Below the pieces are notes generated by a model. It saw only the letters and a program-made list of their open reading frames with translations. It searched no databases and was not told where the DNA came from. A program made the translations under genes and the position numbers. From the NCBI RefSeq assembly GCF_900143565.1, contig NZ_FREX01000006.1, positions 187,753 to 251,752 on the forward strand: a stretch of 64,000 bases of DNA. Reading direction: 5' to 3'. Below, in pieces: positions 26,059 through 35,454 of the stretch (its first letter is position 1; every line of letters begins with the position of its first letter). Source of the DNA: Pseudovibrio sp. Alg231-02. Its GTDB lineage: Bacteria > Pseudomonadota > Alphaproteobacteria > Rhizobiales > Stappiaceae.

Positions 26059-26877
26059 ATGTCAGACAATCATCTGACTGTGCCTGCGGGTGCGCAAAAC
26101 TCACAGCACAAACTGGCGAAACCGATCGTGCGTCAGGTTACTCTGGAGGATATAACAAGCTCCCTGAAGCTTGGAATTCTGGACTTTGTGAAGACGCCGG
26201 TTATTGGCCTGACCTTTGGCGCCTTCTTTGTCGTCGGAGGGGTACTGGTCACGCTGCTCTCGTTTTGGGTGGACATGAGCTACATCAGCTACCCATTGGC
26301 CTGTGGCTTCCTGCTTCTGGGACCATTTGCAGCTTTGGGGCTCTATGAGGTTTCCAGACGACTGCAGGCAGGCGAGACACCGCGCATGAGCGGCCTGTTT
26401 ACGCTGATGTGGGAGCAACGCCGCGGCGAAATTGCCTGGATGGCCTTTGTCGTCATCTTCATCCAGTTCCTATGGATGTTTAAGGTCCACCTGTTGCTGG
26501 CCCTCTTTTTGGGAATGCAGGGCTACGGCACATTTCTGCAGTTCGCGCAGACGATCTTTGAGACCTCTGATGGTCTCCTGTTTCTGTTGGCTGGTCATCT
26601 TGTCGGAGCGTTTTTCGCCATGCTGCTGTTCGCAGTCAGTGTGGTGTCATTCCCGATGCTGCTGGACACGGAACTGGATTTCGTGACTGCAATGATCACA
26701 AGCTTCAAGGTGGTGACGGGAAGCCCGGTGATCATGGTAGGCTGGGGATTGCTCATCACAGCGATATTGATGGCTTCAATGATCCCTATGTTTGTTGGCT
26801 TGCTGGTTACATTGCCAGTGCTCGGCCACACAACATGGCATCTTTACAAACGGGTCGTGTCATTCGAAGAAAAGTAA
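26059..26877 (+). CDS. DUF2189 family membrane protein
   Basis: The 272-residue protein opens with a soluble stretch (VRQVTLEDITSSLKLGILDF) and has about six membrane spans. It fits DUF2189: the DxxxSxxLGxxDF start, the GFLLLGPFAALGLYEVSRRL segment and the LDTELDFVTAMITSFKVV region near the end. It is an inner-membrane protein without assigned role. It follows the unknown membrane protein by 95 bases, behind a GGAGG-containing leader, and converges on truA with a terminator between them. Confidence 0.85.
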   Translation: MSDNHLTVPAGAQNSQHKLAKPIVRQVTLEDITSSLKLGILDFVKTPVIGLTFGAFFVVGGVLVTLLSFWVDMSYISYPLACGFLLLGPFAALGLYEVSRRLQAGETPRMSGLFTLMWEQRRGEIAWMAFVVIFIQFLWMFKVHLLLALFLGMQGYGTFLQFAQTIFETSDGLLFLLAGHLVGAFFAMLLFAVSVVSFPMLLDTELDFVTAMITSFKVVTGSPVIMVGWGLLITAILMASMIPMFVGLLVTLPVLGHTTWHLYKRVVSFEEK

Positions 26878-26887
26878 GACCTTGTGT

Positions 26888-26912
26888 AACCGGAGGTGGA
26901 CGGCCTCCGGTT
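26888..26912. terminator. Terminator between DUF2189 and truA
   Basis: Arms AACCGGAGG (26888-26896) and CCTCCGGTT (26904-26912) form a perfect 9-bp stem with a 7-base loop, followed by TTTCC on the plus strand. The genes converge here, so it probably serves mainly the DUF2189 transcript and may act both ways. Confidence 0.75.
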
Positions 26913-26942
26913 TCCTAACGACTTAACGGAATGAAGAGAGAC

Positions 26943-27773
26943 TTAGTCTTCTTCATCCGCTGGGGCTTCATCAGCACCAACGTTTTTCAAGCTGTCCTGA
27001 TAGGCAAGGAACGAAGCTTCATCCTCTTCTGGACTGCGATAATCGACCTGCGTGAGATACAGCCCCTCAGGCACAGCAACAGGCCCGCAGGCTTGTCTGT
27101 CACAGGCTTCCAGTGCCGCTCTCAGATCGTCCTTAGTCCAGCGGCCTTCACCCACAAGACGAAGGCTACCCACCATGGAACGAACCTGATTGTGTAGGAA
27201 AGAGCGAGAGCTGCATTCAAGGAAGACATGATAGCCTTGACGATAAACGCAGACGCGCTCCATCGTCTTCCACGGGCTCTTCGCCTGACAACGCGTATGG
27301 CGGAAGGTCGTGAAATCATGATGACCCAGCAGCACTTGCGCAGCGTCGTTCATGGCCTCCGCATCCAGCTCTGGCTTCACATGCCATGCCAGCCCAAGGT
27401 CATGGGTCAGCGGTTCAAGGCGGTTTGCGATCTTAAAGCGATAATGGCGGCGGATTGCTGAAAACCGGGCATCAAAGCCCAGACCTGCCTTCTCACAAGC
27501 CAGAATGGCAACAGGGTCCGGTTGCGCATGAAAGTTCAGCGCATTCTTCACGGTTTCCGCAGGCCAATCCTTAGCAAGATCCAGATGCGCCACCTGTCCG
27601 GTCGCATGCACACCAGAGTCCGTGCGTCCGGCACCACCAATGGTCACTGTCTCCCCCGTGAAAGACTTGATTGCGCGCTCAATAACACCCTGGGCCGTCG
27701 GCCCGTTGTCCTGACGCTGCCAGCCAACAAAAGGGCGTCCGTCATAATCAATGGTAATTTTGTAACGCGGCAT
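26943..27773 (-). CDS. truA: tRNA pseudouridine(38-40) synthase
   Basis: 276 residues from the ATG at 27773 (the frame stays open five residues further). The start PRYKITIDYDGRPFVGWQRQ and the catalytic-Asp motif GAGRTDSGVHA are diagnostic. FLECSSRSFLHNQVRSMVG matches the C-terminal family region. It modifies uridines 38-40 in the anticodon arm of many tRNAs. The acidic tail EDEASFLAYQDSL...ADEED extends past the usual end. It lies downstream of the acetyltransferase and fmt on the same strand, a translation-related group. Confidence 0.95.
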   Translation of the reverse strand: MPRYKITIDYDGRPFVGWQRQDNGPTAQGVIERAIKSFTGETVTIGGAGRTDSGVHATGQVAHLDLAKDWPAETVKNALNFHAQPDPVAILACEKAGLGFDARFSAIRRHYRFKIANRLEPLTHDLGLAWHVKPELDAEAMNDAAQVLLGHHDFTTFRHTRCQAKSPWKTMERVCVYRQGYHVFLECSSRSFLHNQVRSMVGSLRLVGEGRWTKDDLRAALEACDRQACGPVAVPEGLYLTQVDYRSPEEDEASFLAYQDSLKNVGADEAPADEED

Positions 27774-27925
27774 TCTTGTTCTTTGCAAAGGTTAGGCAAG
27801 CAGACTGTAAGCCAGTTTGCAGGGCGTGAGACAGGCATGAACCTGCAGGATATTTCTGAAATTTTGCGCTGTACTATCAGATTTGAATGGGCAAGGCCAG
27901 ACCTGACGGTAAGCCTAAAAGGAAC

Positions 27926-28465
27926 CTATTCGAACTCTCGAAAAGGTGTGGCATAGGTAACTTCAACCGGCAGGTCTTCTCGTCCTGCTTGCGTAAAAGG
28001 CAATGCCATGAAGATTGGCCCAGCATAGGGTCCTTGCACCTTCTTGGCCAGTTCGCTGTCAAAACCAAAGCGGGAGTAGTAATCAGGAGCCCCCAACACC
28101 AGAACCAGGTCTTCCCCCAGTCCCTGCAAGTCATCCAATGCTTCCTGAATGAGCTTTGTGCCAACGCCTTTGTTTTGAGAGGATGGATCAACGCAAACCG
28201 GTGCAAGACAGCTGATTTTCAGGCGGTGTCCTTCTCCCGTTCCCGTCACACGGGAAAATGCAAGGTGGCCGAGCAGCTTGCCGTCATCGTCTGTCGCAAT
28301 CCGTTCAAGAACCAGCGCACCACAAGCACGCAGTCGCTCAACCAGACGACCTTCGTTGCTCTGCCCAAAGGCTTTGACGAGCAAAGACAAAATCGCAGGC
28401 TCGTCATTCTTTTCAGGCGTACGGAGACCAACTTGATCCTCTCCAATCTGGTGGAACTCAACCAT
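27926..28465 (-). CDS. GNAT family N-acetyltransferase
   Basis: The 179-residue protein has the GNAT fold: an N-terminal LRTPEKNDEPAILSLLVKAF start, the strand GHLAFSRV, the acetyl-CoA loop QNKGVGTKLIQEAL (motif A, Q/RxxGxG/A) preceded by LAPVCVDPS, and a YYSRFGF segment. It resembles YhbS-like acetyltransferases whose acceptors are mostly unknown. It sits 55 bases after fmt and about 150 bases before truA on the same strand. The target (small molecule or protein amine) cannot be told from sequence. Confidence 0.88.
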   Translation of the reverse strand: MVEFHQIGEDQVGLRTPEKNDEPAILSLLVKAFGQSNEGRLVERLRACGALVLERIATDDDGKLLGHLAFSRVTGTGEGHRLKISCLAPVCVDPSSQNKGVGTKLIQEALDDLQGLGEDLVLVLGAPDYYSRFGFDSELAKKVQGPYAGPIFMALPFTQAGREDLPVEVTYATPFREFE

Positions 28466-28520
28466 GATGCCTCCGTGCTTCCTGATGTTTCTTAAGAAAA
28501 GCCTATCTGATTAAACAGGG

Positions 28521-29465
28521 TCAGGAAACCGTGTCTCCGGCACTAAGCTTAGAGCCACGTAAAAATTCATCAGCAGACATCGCCTTTTTGCCCGCCCGTT
28601 GAACCTGAACCAGCTTGATCGCACCAGAACCGCACGCAATCGTCAGCGTGGTCTCATCAACAACCAGGACCTCTCCAGCAGCGCCTGCACCTTCAGCGAC
28701 ACTGCTGCGCAGGATTTTCACGCGCTCAGGGTTCTTGCCACCCAAATCCATCTCACACCATGCGCCGGGGAATGGAGAAAGGCCGCGAATGTGGTTGTGC
28801 ACCTGCTCAGCTGGCAAAGACCAGTCAATGCGTGTTTCGCTCTTCTGGATCTTCTTGGCGTAGGTCACGCCCTCTTCAGGTTGAGGTGTAGACCCAAGGC
28901 CGCCACGAGACAGAGCAGACAGCGCGCGCATCATCAAATCGCCGCCCAAAGCAGACAGACGGTCATGCAGCTCGCCTGCTGTCATGTCTTCAGTAATCGC
29001 AACGGTTTCAGACATGCACACAGGGCCAGTATCTAGCCCTTCTTCCATCTGCATCACCTGAATGCCAGATGCCTTGTCGCCAGCCATGATTGCCCGGTTA
29101 ATCGGCGCAGCACCGCGCCAGCGTGGAAGCAAAGAGGCATGGCCATTCAGACAGCCGTGCTCAGTGCCTTCTAAAATGGCTTTTGGCAGTAACAGGCCAT
29201 AAGCCACAACAACAGCCACATCAGCTTCAAACGAGCGGAACCGTTCCTGTTCCTCTTCGCTTTTCAGGGAGGTTGGCGTGAAGACTGGAATGCCAAGGCT
29301 TTCAGCAGCTTCATGCACCGGCGTCTTCTTCAGCTCCATACCGCGTCCGGCTTTGCGTGGGGGCTGCGAGTAACAGGCGACCACATCCCAACCTTGCCCG
29401 ACGATCTCAAAGAGAGTTGGAACGGAGAAATCAGGAGTACCCATAAAGATGACGCGCAATGACAT
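28521..29465 (-). CDS. fmt: Methionyl-tRNA formyltransferase
   Basis: 314 residues. The formyltransferase core shows the active-site Asn107 and His109 ([17 protein letters not shown]) and Asp145 (EEGLDTGPV), plus the N-terminal [11 protein letters not shown]. The C-terminal OB-like domain carries [13 protein letters not shown]. It formylates initiator Met-tRNA using 10-formyl-tetrahydrofolate. It is downstream of def on the same strand, the usual pairing, though a terminator-like hairpin separates them, so fmt may have its own promoter as well. Confidence 0.96.
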   Translation of the reverse strand: MSLRVIFMGTPDFSVPTLFEIVGQGWDVVACYSQPPRKAGRGMELKKTPVHEAAESLGIPVFTPTSLKSEEEQERFRSFEADVAVVVAYGLLLPKAILEGTEHGCLNGHASLLPRWRGAAPINRAIMAGDKASGIQVMQMEEGLDTGPVCMSETVAITEDMTAGELHDRLSALGGDLMMRALSALSRGGLGSTPQPEEGVTYAKKIQKSETRIDWSLPAEQVHNHIRGLSPFPGAWCEMDLGGKNPERVKILRSSVAEGAGAAGEVLVVDETTLTIACGSGAIKLVQVQRAGKKAMSADEFLRGSKLSAGDTVS

Positions 29466-29548
29466 AGCTGACCTGCCTGGCTTTAATTCTTGTGTTCCAG
29501 ACTTAATGCGTCAGCTGGTAGGGAAGGACAAGGAAAAAACAACAAAAA

Positions 29549-29574
29549 AAGCGGCTCTCCAAAGAAGGCCGCTT
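29549..29574 (-). terminator. Terminator after def
   Basis: Arms AAGCGGC and GCCGCTT (29549-29555, 29568-29574) make a 7-bp stem with a 12-base loop. On the minus strand it is followed by a run of seven T residues. It lies 25 bases beyond the def stop and before fmt. Confidence 0.75.
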
Positions 29575-29598
29575 ATTCCGCTTGCAGTACTGAGTTGA

Positions 29599-30126
29599 TC
29601 AGGCTTGTTTTGCCTGCTTGATCATCTTCTTCACGATCCGGTCACGCTTCAGCCGGGACAGGTAATCGATGAACAGCACACCGTTCAGATGGTCCAGCTC
29701 ATGCTGAATGCAGGTGGCAAGCAAACCGCCAGCTTCAATTTCCTGCTCCTCGCCTTCAATGTTGAGGAAGGAAACGCACACTTCGCTTGGGCGCTCAACA
29801 TCCTCATAAACACCAGGGATGGACAGACAACCTTCCTGATAAGTGCTCTTCTCCTCAGATGACCACGTGATCTCTGGGTTGATGAACACCATTGGCTCTT
29901 TCTCGACGGAATCGTCTTCTTCGCTCTCGCGCTCTGCAACATCAAGAACGAACATACGCTTTAAAACACCAATCTGACTCGCTGCAAGGCCAATGCCCGG
30001 CGCGTCATACATGGTCGCCAGCATATCGTCGGCAAGTTTTCTGATTTCGTCGTTGATGTCTTCAATCGGAGCGCACTTCTCGCGAAGGCAGTTTTCCGGG
30101 ACAAATTTTATCTCGCGAATCGTCAT
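29599..30126 (-). CDS. def: Peptide deformylase
   Basis: 175 residues with the three deformylase motifs: GIGLAASQIG (45-53), EGCLSIPG with metal ligand Cys100, and QHELDHLNG with His142, Glu143 and His146. It removes the formyl group from nascent proteins in the cytoplasm, the reverse partner of Fmt. A short acidic insert (ERESEEDDSVEKE) lies between motifs one and two; insertions there vary in the family. No strong Shine-Dalgarno is visible. It is divergent from rmuC. Confidence 0.96.
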   Translation of the reverse strand: MTIREIKFVPENCLREKCAPIEDINDEIRKLADDMLATMYDAPGIGLAASQIGVLKRMFVLDVAERESEEDDSVEKEPMVFINPEITWSSEEKSTYQEGCLSIPGVYEDVERPSEVCVSFLNIEGEEQEIEAGGLLATCIQHELDHLNGVLFIDYLSRLKRDRIVKKMIKQAKQA

Positions 30127-30358
30127 AATTACTTTTGAAGTTGTTCTCGTTGCAAAGCTGTCTGCTCAACGTGAGGCCAGCTGATAGTGTTGTTTAGGCT
30201 TCATATCCTCTTATGAGAACTTTGCCAAGTCGTTGACTATAGGCTTTTGGCTAGCAGCATTTAATGGATACTCCCCATCAATTGAAGGATGTGGGTTGCA
30301 GTGCATCCAAGAAAGCTGAGAGGTATCGCGGTCTTGCAAAGTGTTCTATGTTTGTTTC

Positions 30359-31582
30359 ATGGAACAGACAGTCTTCACATACGGTGCATTCACCCTCTCA
30401 TATATTCAGGCAACCATAGTTACTGGAGGCCTTTTTTTCCTTTTGCTGCTCATCTGGATCATGAGCCTGCGCGCAAAACTGAACAGAGTGCGTGGTACAT
30501 CGGTGCTGGAGCAAAAGCGGGCAGAGGATACCGAAGCTGCCTTGGCAAATCTGGTGCGCTCTCAGGGTGAAATGACAGGCCGCATGCAAACCATGGCAGA
30601 AGTGTTTGGCTCCCGTCAGTCAGATCTCATGCGTGTGGTGAATGATCGTCTGGATGGTCTTGGAAAAACGCTGGGCGCGTCTGTTCTGGAAACTCATCGT
30701 CAAACCCACGCTAGCCTCACGGGCCTGCAAGAACGTATGGCACTGCTCGACAAAGCGAATAAAACCATGGGTGAGCTGGCAGGGCAGGTGACTGACCTAC
30801 AGATGGTTTTGAACGACAAACAAACCCGCGGCGCATTCGGCCAAGGGCGTATGGAGGCAATCATTGATGACGCATTGCCACCAACAAGCTTCTCGTTTCA
30901 AAGCACGCTCTCCAATCGCTCCCGGCCTGACTGCCTGATCCATATGCCCACAGGCGCTCCACCGCTGGTGGTGGATGCCAAGTTCCCGTTGGAAGCCTTC
31001 GCCGCGATCAAGGATGCCGAAACCAAGCAAGACCTGAAAGAAGCTGCTGCTCGCTTCCGAAAGGACATCTCCAAGCATCTGGAAGACATCGCAGGCAAGT
31101 ATTTGCTTCCGGGTGAGACGCAGGACACAGCGCTGATGTTCGTCCCCTCCGAAAGCCTTTTTGCGGAGATCCACGAAGGTTTCCCGGACCTGACGCAGAA
31201 AGCCCACCGCCTGCGTGTGGTCATCGTATCGCCGTCTCTGCTTGTCCTTGCTGTGCAGGTGATCCAGTCTGTGCTGCGCGATGCCCGCATGCGTGAACAG
31301 GCTCACTTCATTCAGGCTGAAGTTGGTAAGCTCCTGCTGGATGTTGGCCGTCTGACGGAGCGTGTCTCCAAACTGCAAAACCACTTTGCACAGACCAACA
31401 AGGATCTGGATCAGATCATGATCTCAGGCGACAAAATCGGCAATCGGGCTCGTAAGATCGATGAGATGCAACTGGGCGGCAAAGCAACAGACCACGTCTC
31501 ATCATCCGCCTCTCAAGCCCCACAAACAACACACCTTGCAGATGATGAGTTGCCATCCCCCTTTCAGTTTGATCGGCGATAA
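30359..31582 (+). CDS. rmuC: DNA recombination protein RmuC
   Basis: About 407 residues from the ATG at 30359 (a GTG at 30341 would add six). An N-terminal membrane helix (IVTGGLFFLLLLIWIMS) is followed by a coiled-coil region and the RmuC nuclease-like domain, seen as GRMEAIIDDALPP, PLVVDAKFPLEAF (Asp-x-Lys) and ALMFVPSESLFAEIHE, then VIVSPSLLVLAVQ. RmuC limits recombination at inverted repeats; its biochemistry is poorly defined. It is divergent from def and converges with the LysR gene, with only a few bases between stops. Confidence 0.92.
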   Translation: MEQTVFTYGAFTLSYIQATIVTGGLFFLLLLIWIMSLRAKLNRVRGTSVLEQKRAEDTEAALANLVRSQGEMTGRMQTMAEVFGSRQSDLMRVVNDRLDGLGKTLGASVLETHRQTHASLTGLQERMALLDKANKTMGELAGQVTDLQMVLNDKQTRGAFGQGRMEAIIDDALPPTSFSFQSTLSNRSRPDCLIHMPTGAPPLVVDAKFPLEAFAAIKDAETKQDLKEAAARFRKDISKHLEDIAGKYLLPGETQDTALMFVPSESLFAEIHEGFPDLTQKAHRLRVVIVSPSLLVLAVQVIQSVLRDARMREQAHFIQAEVGKLLLDVGRLTERVSKLQNHFAQTNKDLDQIMISGDKIGNRARKIDEMQLGGKATDHVSSSASQAPQTTHLADDELPSPFQFDRR

Positions 31583-31586
31583 GCAG

Positions 31587-32504
31587 CTACTCGATCTGTA
31601 GAAGATGATCACGCAAGGCCGCCACTGCCGGACGCCTCCAGGCAGCTGAACTCCCAACGATGTAATAGGTGTTCCCCGTCATATGCCGTGCAGGGACTGG
31701 CTCGATCAGCGTTCCATCTGCCAGATCTTTCTCAATCAGCAATGAAGGAAGCAAGGCAAGGCCAAGCCCCTGACGTGCCGCCTCCAGAACCATGAAAAAG
31801 TGCTCAAAGGAGAGGGAAGTATCTCCAGGCAGGTAGCTTGAAAGCTTGTGTGCCTCCGCCCAGTATTCCCAACTACCAAGCCGCGTGGAATGAATGAGGC
31901 GGGGCAGACCCAGAAGGTCTTTTATACTCTCCGGTTTTGCTTCACCCAAAAGGCTTGGATGACAAACCAAAACCATCTCTTCATCACAAATCCGGTGGCT
32001 TTCCAGAGCAGGCCAACTGCCACGCCCAACAGTAAGCGCCACATCCACACTGGATGGATCCCAGTTGACCGGATCCTTATGACCAGCTGAAAAGTCGGCT
32101 GGAATGGTAACAAGATCAACGCTGATAGCAGGATAGGCCCGCTTAAAGCCTTTGATCCGTTCCATGAACCAGAGATTGGCAAGTGAGGGCAGCGTGCCGA
32201 TACGCAGCTGACCAGAGACTGAGCCCTTCAGCTCATGCTCAAGATCCTCCACCAGCTTCAACGCGTTCTTTGCCTTCTGGCTCAGCAGCAACCCATCTTG
32301 AGTAAGGGCCAGCGTTTTTCCCTGACGGGAAAACAGCACCAACCCCAGCTGCTCTTCCAAATTCTGAATACGGCGGGATACAGCCCCTTGCGTGATGCCA
32401 AGCTCCCGTGCAGCGCGGGTAAAGCTCCCATGGCGTGCTGCTGCATCAAAAACAGGAAGAACGGCAAGGATCTGCGAAGTGATCGAAAGACTATGTCGGC
32501 TCAT
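31587..32504 (-). CDS. LysR-type transcriptional regulator (GcvA-like)
   Basis: The 305-residue protein has the LysR winged helix at residues 13-72 (LPVFDAAARHGSFTRAARELGITQGAVSRRIQNLE) and a C-terminal effector domain (LRIGTLPSLANLWFMERIKGF; GLGLALLPSLLIEKDL). The N-terminal LPVFDAAARHGSFTRAA form is typical of the GcvA subgroup. It is divergent from the VOC-nitrilase-GhrA genes with 172 bases between, the classical LysR arrangement, so it probably controls them. A 15-base perfect palindrome lies three bases upstream of its start. Effector unknown; a nitrile or its acid product is a guess. Confidence 0.9.
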   Translation of the reverse strand: MSRHSLSITSQILAVLPVFDAAARHGSFTRAARELGITQGAVSRRIQNLEEQLGLVLFSRQGKTLALTQDGLLLSQKAKNALKLVEDLEHELKGSVSGQLRIGTLPSLANLWFMERIKGFKRAYPAISVDLVTIPADFSAGHKDPVNWDPSSVDVALTVGRGSWPALESHRICDEEMVLVCHPSLLGEAKPESIKDLLGLPRLIHSTRLGSWEYWAEAHKLSSYLPGDTSLSFEHFFMVLEAARQGLGLALLPSLLIEKDLADGTLIEPVPARHMTGNTYYIVGSSAAWRRPAVAALRDHLLQIE

Positions 32505-32507
32505 ACT

Positions 32508-32591
32508 ATGAGTTTAACTCATGTCTATGTGACTGTCATTGACCTATCTATGAGATTTTACGTAGTTTAAAACAACTCCAACATGAGTTTT
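32508..32591. promoter_or_regulatory. Candidate LysR operator region with ATGAG half-sites
   Basis: A perfect palindrome ATGAGTT-T-AACTCAT (32508-32522) lies next to the lysR start. Two further ATGAG copies follow at 32550-32554 and 32583-32587, the last continuing as ATGAGTTTT. The divergent LysR-VOC intergenic position suits an autoregulatory and activator site. No footprint is known. Confidence 0.5.
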
Positions 32592-32676
32592 GGGTATAGA
32601 GCCTATTCTAGGTAAGTGGCCCTCAGTGCCCCTATCAGAATACGGATTCTCGTTTGAAAGTAAGGTGAGGCTGAAC

Positions 32677-33102
32677 ATGGCGCGTCCATTCCATCTGGCA
32701 TTTCCGATTGATGATCTGGAACAAACCAAAGCGTTCTACATGGGCGTGCTTGGATGTAAACAGGGCCGTGAACTTGAAGGTAAATGGGTCGATTTTGACC
32801 TGTTTGGACACCAGATGTCCGCCCACCTTCGTGAAAAATCACAATTTCCCCTTGGAGTCACTGGTGTTGTTGATGGAGATGCAGTTCCCATTCCTCATTT
32901 TGGCGTTGTTTTGCCAATGGATGAATGGAAGACGCTTGCTGATCGACTGAAAACACATGAAACTATAGAATGGTTACTGGAACCGAAAATCAGGTTCGAA
33001 GGGCAACCGGGAGAGCAGGGAACTTTTTTCATCAAAGATCCCTCGGGCAATGCTCTCGAATTCAAGGCATTCGCCAGTGACTCTGACATTTTCGCAACCT
33101 GA
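32677..33102 (+). CDS. VOC family (glyoxalase-fold) protein
   Basis: 141 residues from the ATG at 32677 (AGGTGAGG upstream). The fold shows paired babbab halves: ARPFHLAFPIDDLEQTKAFYMGVLGC at the start with the His metal position, DFDLFGHQMSAHL, IPHFGVVL, and the C-terminal FFIKDPSGNALEFKAF with the Glu ligand. VOC proteins include dioxygenases, lyases and resistance proteins; the exact role is open. It precedes the first nitrilase by only 10 bases, so they are co-transcribed. It may act on a substrate or product of the nitrilases. Confidence 0.85.
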   Translation: MARPFHLAFPIDDLEQTKAFYMGVLGCKQGRELEGKWVDFDLFGHQMSAHLREKSQFPLGVTGVVDGDAVPIPHFGVVLPMDEWKTLADRLKTHETIEWLLEPKIRFEGQPGEQGTFFIKDPSGNALEFKAFASDSDIFAT

Positions 33103-33112
33103 GTAGATCCCC

Positions 33113-34111
33113 ATGGAAATTTTAGAAGCAACACATACAACACAAAATCCTGCCGAATCTGACCGGATCAAAGTAGCGCTCGCACAGATCGCTCCGGTCT
33201 GGTTGAAGCGAGAAGAAACACTGAAAAAAGTGGCTGATGCAGTAGAGCTCGCAGGCAAACAGGGCTGTCAGCTTGTCACCTTCGGCGAAGCACTGGTCCC
33301 GGGCTATCCGTTCTGGATTGAACGCACCGACGGGGCACGTTTCAACGATCCAAAGCAAAAAGCGATTTACGCGGAATACCTTGAGCAAGGCGTAGTGATT
33401 GAAGACGGCCATCTCGATGGCATCTGTGCGATTGCCAAGAAATACAACATCGCTGTGTATCTCGGTGTCATGGAGCGTGCTGCAAACAGAAGTGGTCATA
33501 GTCTCTATTGTTCGCTGGTCTACATCGATCAGAACGGTGAGATCGGCTCCTCGCACCGCAAGCTACAACCAACCTTTGAGGAGCGCCTTGCCTGGGCACC
33601 GGGCGATGGCAACGGCTTGCGTGTACACCCGCTGGGCCGCTTCACCGTGGGTGGCCTCAACTGCTTCGAAAACTGGATGCCTCTGTCCCGTGCTGCTCTA
33701 TACGCGCAAGGAGAAGACCTCCATGTCGCAGTGTGGCCGGGCGGGCGACACAACACCGAAGACACAACCCGCTTTGTTGCGAAGGAAAGCAGAAGCTATG
33801 TGATCTCAGTCTCTGGCCTCATGCGACCAACGGACTTCCCGGAAGACACGTTGGAACTCGCAAAGATCCTTGAGAACAGCGATGACTTTCTCGCAAACGG
33901 TGGTTCCTGCATCTCTGCGCCAGATGGGTCTTGGGTTGTTGAGCCGCAAGTCGGTAGGGAAGTTCTGATTACAGCAGAATTGGACCATGCCGTGGTACGT
34001 GGTGAACGCCAGAACTTTGACCCAACGGGTCATTACAGCCGACCAGATGTGACACGCTTGATCGTTGATCGGAAACGTCAACAACTCGCGGATTTCATCG
34101 ACGCTGAATAA
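33113..34111 (+). CDS. Nitrilase family carbon-nitrogen hydrolase, copy 1
   Basis: 332 residues, with the catalytic triad of the nitrilase superfamily at Glu59 (FGEALVPGYP), Lys150 (SHRKLQPT) and Cys184 (GGLNCFENWMP). ALVPGYPFW and RKLQPTFEER place it in the true nitrilase branch (nitrile to carboxylic acid plus ammonia) rather than amidases, but substrate is unknown. True nitrilases often have CWEH; here the Trp and His positions are Phe and Asn. It is the second gene of the divergent LysR-controlled set. A paralogue 255 bases downstream is about 83% identical by hand alignment. Confidence 0.9.
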   Translation: MEILEATHTTQNPAESDRIKVALAQIAPVWLKREETLKKVADAVELAGKQGCQLVTFGEALVPGYPFWIERTDGARFNDPKQKAIYAEYLEQGVVIEDGHLDGICAIAKKYNIAVYLGVMERAANRSGHSLYCSLVYIDQNGEIGSSHRKLQPTFEERLAWAPGDGNGLRVHPLGRFTVGGLNCFENWMPLSRAALYAQGEDLHVAVWPGGRHNTEDTTRFVAKESRSYVISVSGLMRPTDFPEDTLELAKILENSDDFLANGGSCISAPDGSWVVEPQVGREVLITAELDHAVVRGERQNFDPTGHYSRPDVTRLIVDRKRQQLADFIDAE

Positions 34112-34366
34112 AATTAAGTACTCAGGCAGATTTATTGGGGCAGGGTTTTGATTAGCTTAGGTTTTGTCTCTCAAAAAATTCAGTAAAGTTGAGGGATACG
34201 ACCAGCTACAGGCACCCCTGCCTCATAGTAAGATCAAGATCTGAAATAACAGAATCTCAAAGCAGGTGGTGCTGACGTGCTTCATTGCCTGAATGATGGA
34301 CTCTGTTGTTTGCAGCCCCGCCAAACCCGAGTGTGATCTTCGCATCTGCAAGCTGAGTATTGAATT

Positions 34367-35365
34367 ATGGAAATTTTGGAAGCAACGCATTTATCTCACG
34401 ACCCGTCCGCATCTGACAAAATCAAAGTCGCCCTCGCGCAGATCGCTCCAGTCTGGCTGAAGCGTGAAGCGACCTTGGACAAAGTGATTGATGCGGTAGA
34501 GCTTGCTGGCAAGCAGGGCTGCCAGCTTGTTGCATTTGGAGAGACACTGGTGCCGGGCTATCCGTTTTGGATTGAACGCACAGACGGTGCACGCTTCAAT
34601 GATCCAAAGCAAAAAGCCATGTACGCCAAATGCCTTGATCAAGCCGTGGTGATTGAGGACGGTCATCTGAATGCTGTCTGTGCAGCAGCAAAGAAACACA
34701 GCATTTCCGTGTATCTCGGCGTTATGGAGAGGGCAGCAAACAGAAGCGGGCATAGTCTGTACTGCACACTGGTCTACATTGATCAAAACGGAGAGATCGG
34801 CTCTGCCCATCGCAAACTGCAGCCAAGCTATGCTGAACGTCTTGCATGGGCACCGGGAGATGGCAACGGCTTGCGTGTCCATCCGCTGGGCCGCTTTACA
34901 GTTGGTGGCCTGAACTGCGCTGAAAACTGGATGCCCTTGTCACGCGTCGCCCTCTATGCGCAAGGAGAAGACCTGCACGTGGCCGTCTGGCCGGGTGGCC
35001 TGCGGAACACAGAGGATCCAACACGCTTTGTTGCCAAAGAAAGCAGAAGCTACGTGCTGTCAGTCTCAGGGCTGATGCGTGCTACAGACTTTCCAAAGGA
35101 TACGCCAGAGCTAGCAGAAATACTCCAAAACAGTGGTGAGTTTCTCGCTGATGGTGGGTCCTGTATCGCTGCGCCTGATGGATCATGGGTGGTCGCACCA
35201 CAGGTTGGCAAAGAACTCCTGATCACAGCAGAACTGGATCACGCCTTGGTGCGGGCAGATCGCCAACTCTTTGACCCGACCGGTCATTACAGCCGACCGG
35301 ATGTCACACGTCTCGTCGTCGATCGTAAGCGCCAACAGCTTGCTGAATTCGTCGACTCTGAATAA
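34367..35365 (+). CDS. Nitrilase family carbon-nitrogen hydrolase, copy 2
   Basis: 332 residues, same length and start (MEILEATH) as copy 1, with triad Glu59 (FGETLVPGYP), Lys150 (AHRKLQPS) and Cys184 (GGLNCAENWMP). The residue after the Cys is Ala where copy 1 has Phe, a pocket-adjacent change that could alter substrate range. About 55 of 332 residues differ, many in the N-terminus, in 87-115 and 225-270. It has a 255-base upstream spacer, so it may carry its own promoter. A tandem duplication of the gene is the simplest origin. Confidence 0.9.
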   Translation: MEILEATHLSHDPSASDKIKVALAQIAPVWLKREATLDKVIDAVELAGKQGCQLVAFGETLVPGYPFWIERTDGARFNDPKQKAMYAKCLDQAVVIEDGHLNAVCAAAKKHSISVYLGVMERAANRSGHSLYCTLVYIDQNGEIGSAHRKLQPSYAERLAWAPGDGNGLRVHPLGRFTVGGLNCAENWMPLSRVALYAQGEDLHVAVWPGGLRNTEDPTRFVAKESRSYVLSVSGLMRATDFPKDTPELAEILQNSGEFLADGGSCIAAPDGSWVVAPQVGKELLITAELDHALVRADRQLFDPTGHYSRPDVTRLVVDRKRQQLAEFVDSE

Positions 35366-35454
35366 AACAAAACGCAGATTGATATATTACAACGTATTTG
35401 TGAGATGAGCCTGCTGGTTCTCAAACAAAAATACGCTCAACAATGGAGTGCCTC

